Shown: in pieces, positions 63,502-64,000 of the stretch
Layout: every line of letters begins with the position of its first letter
Numbering within the stretch: position 1 is the first letter of the stretch
NCBI GenBank assembly: GCA_019359215.1
Contig: JAHHHS010000026.1
Span: 1-64,000 of the forward strand
Direction of reading: 5' to 3'
DNA from: Nostoc indistinguendum CM1-VF10
GTDB lineage: Bacteria > Cyanobacteriota > Cyanobacteriia > Cyanobacteriales > Nostocaceae
DNA: 64,000 bases
Translations under genes and position numbers: made by a program
Notes under the pieces: generated by a model
What the model was told of the DNA's origin: nothing
The model's input: the letters and a program-made list of their open reading frames with translations, nothing else
Databases searched by the model: none

Positions 63502-63751
63502 ATGATGTTGATGTTTGTCACAGTGCAACAGCTAGAACAGCAGATGCTCAATGCAACTCGGTTGTTCAGTGATGAGTCGGTGATGGAAACTTCGTTGTAT
63601 TATATGCAATTATTGCTGCTAGTAACTTCCCTTGAGTGGCTGTGGCGTGACTGTAATGATTTTTTTATCGATGCGAATCTATCTACTGTTTTCGCAACGG
63701 TTGGCGGAAGGTTTGCAATCGCTGGGAGTTAATCCAGATAGCTTGAGTTAA
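63502..63751 (+). pseudogene. Small membrane protein gene with probable frameshift
   Basis: The first frame reads TVQQLEQQMLNATRLFSDES and VMETSLYYMQLLLLVTSL, and stops at 63732 after an implausible tail. A second frame gives SGCGVTVMIFLSMRIYLLFS and QRLAEGLQSLGVNPDSLS, ending at TAA 63749-63751. Joining them near 63632 makes one hydrophobic helix and a sensible C-terminus. A single base change or insertion there is therefore likely. Family not known to me. Confidence 0.4.
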
Positions 63752-63769
63752 GCAACAAAGGTAGCAGTC

Positions 63770-64000
63770 ATGTATCAAACAGATCCACCCCGTCCGCCAC
63801 GAGAAACCATGCCTACAATGTATGATTTACCCAGTGAATTAGTAGGGGAATCAGGTTTGCCAGATTAATTTCACTGCATTCAAGCGGATTTGCTCAGTGA
63901 GACTTGTCAGCCAACTTATCCATCTGAGGAAATTTTACTTGCTAGTGACTTAAATCTTTACTACGATCCCCGCCATCTTTTGTGGTACAAACGTCCTGAT
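63770..64000 (+). pseudogene. Uma2 family gene with in-frame stop, runs off the window
   Basis: The frame reads MYQTDPPRPPRETMPTMYDL and PSELVGESGLPD, then TAA at 63866-63868, then FHCIQADLLSETCQPTYPSE and DLNLYYDPRHLLWYKRPD up to the last base. Relatives have E in place of the stop (GLPDEFH). One base change, GAA to TAA, explains it. The 3' end lies outside the window. Confidence 0.72.

Overview
The window is chromosomal DNA of a filamentous, Nostoc-like cyanobacterium. It carries oxygenic photosynthesis genes (psbU, petP, chlG, btpA, a BCD-family pigment transporter), very many GCGATCGC (HIP1) octamers, heptameric short tandem repeats (GGGCATT, ACTAATG and AACTCCT types) between genes, and families typical of Nostocales (Uma2, DUF4351, GHL10, DUF3120). 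Genus-level placement is inference.

Layout. 0-9.7 kb: end of ilvD, a relic histidine kinase end, an actin-like parM/parR pair, a DedA membrane protein, a Gfo/Idh/MocA oxidoreductase, queC, a CBS-domain hemolysin-type membrane protein, a CAU-anticodon tRNA and pyrE. 9.7-18.4 kb: an accessory block on the minus strand that looks like a decayed Ssp-type DNA phosphorothioation locus. It holds a cysteine desulfurase (intact), a GHKL ATPase (several frameshifts), a PAPS-reductase-like sulfurtransferase (truncated), a large P-loop ATPase (one frameshift) and a DUF4007 protein (one frameshift). A 141-bp MITE with clear terminal inverted repeats and a target duplication, and a DUF4351 gene, sit inside it. 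18.9-21.1 kb: tRNA-Thr, argF and lexA (with a match to the cyanobacterial LexA box). 21.2-26.1 kb: a second phosphorothioation-related block on the plus strand: a Dnd-type restriction helicase, a small ORF, a DndD-like SMC ATPase with an unusual C-terminus, and the C-terminal half of the Dnd-associated putative methyltransferase, apparently joined by a deletion.

26.4-40 kb: housekeeping and signalling genes (AmpG-like permease, GNAT, HEAT-repeat protein, cupin, PQQ-type sugar dehydrogenase, REC-EAL regulator, a decayed PAS sensor, a GHL10 glycosidase, a TIGR03279-type radical SAM protein, uppP). 40-53 kb: DUF3120, psbU, nadB, a CHASE2-PAS-GGDEF protein, a VKOR-thioredoxin fusion, btpA, rimO and a DEAD-box RNA helicase. 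53-64 kb: Uma2 genes (one broken by a stop), an aldo/keto reductase, a vapBC relic, the BCD transporter, an inositol monophosphatase, cupins, chlG, an ArsA/Get3-like ATPase with an atypical P-loop, and petP.

The main story is decay of two neighbouring DNA-phosphorothioation or restriction modules on either side of the conserved tRNA-Thr/argF/lexA segment. Reading-frame arithmetic supports single-base lesions in adjacent ssp-like genes. Other broken genes (PAS sensor, vapBC, Uma2, an in-frame TGA gene) show that this genome is rich in relics. Family names come from recognition of the translated sequences, without database searches.
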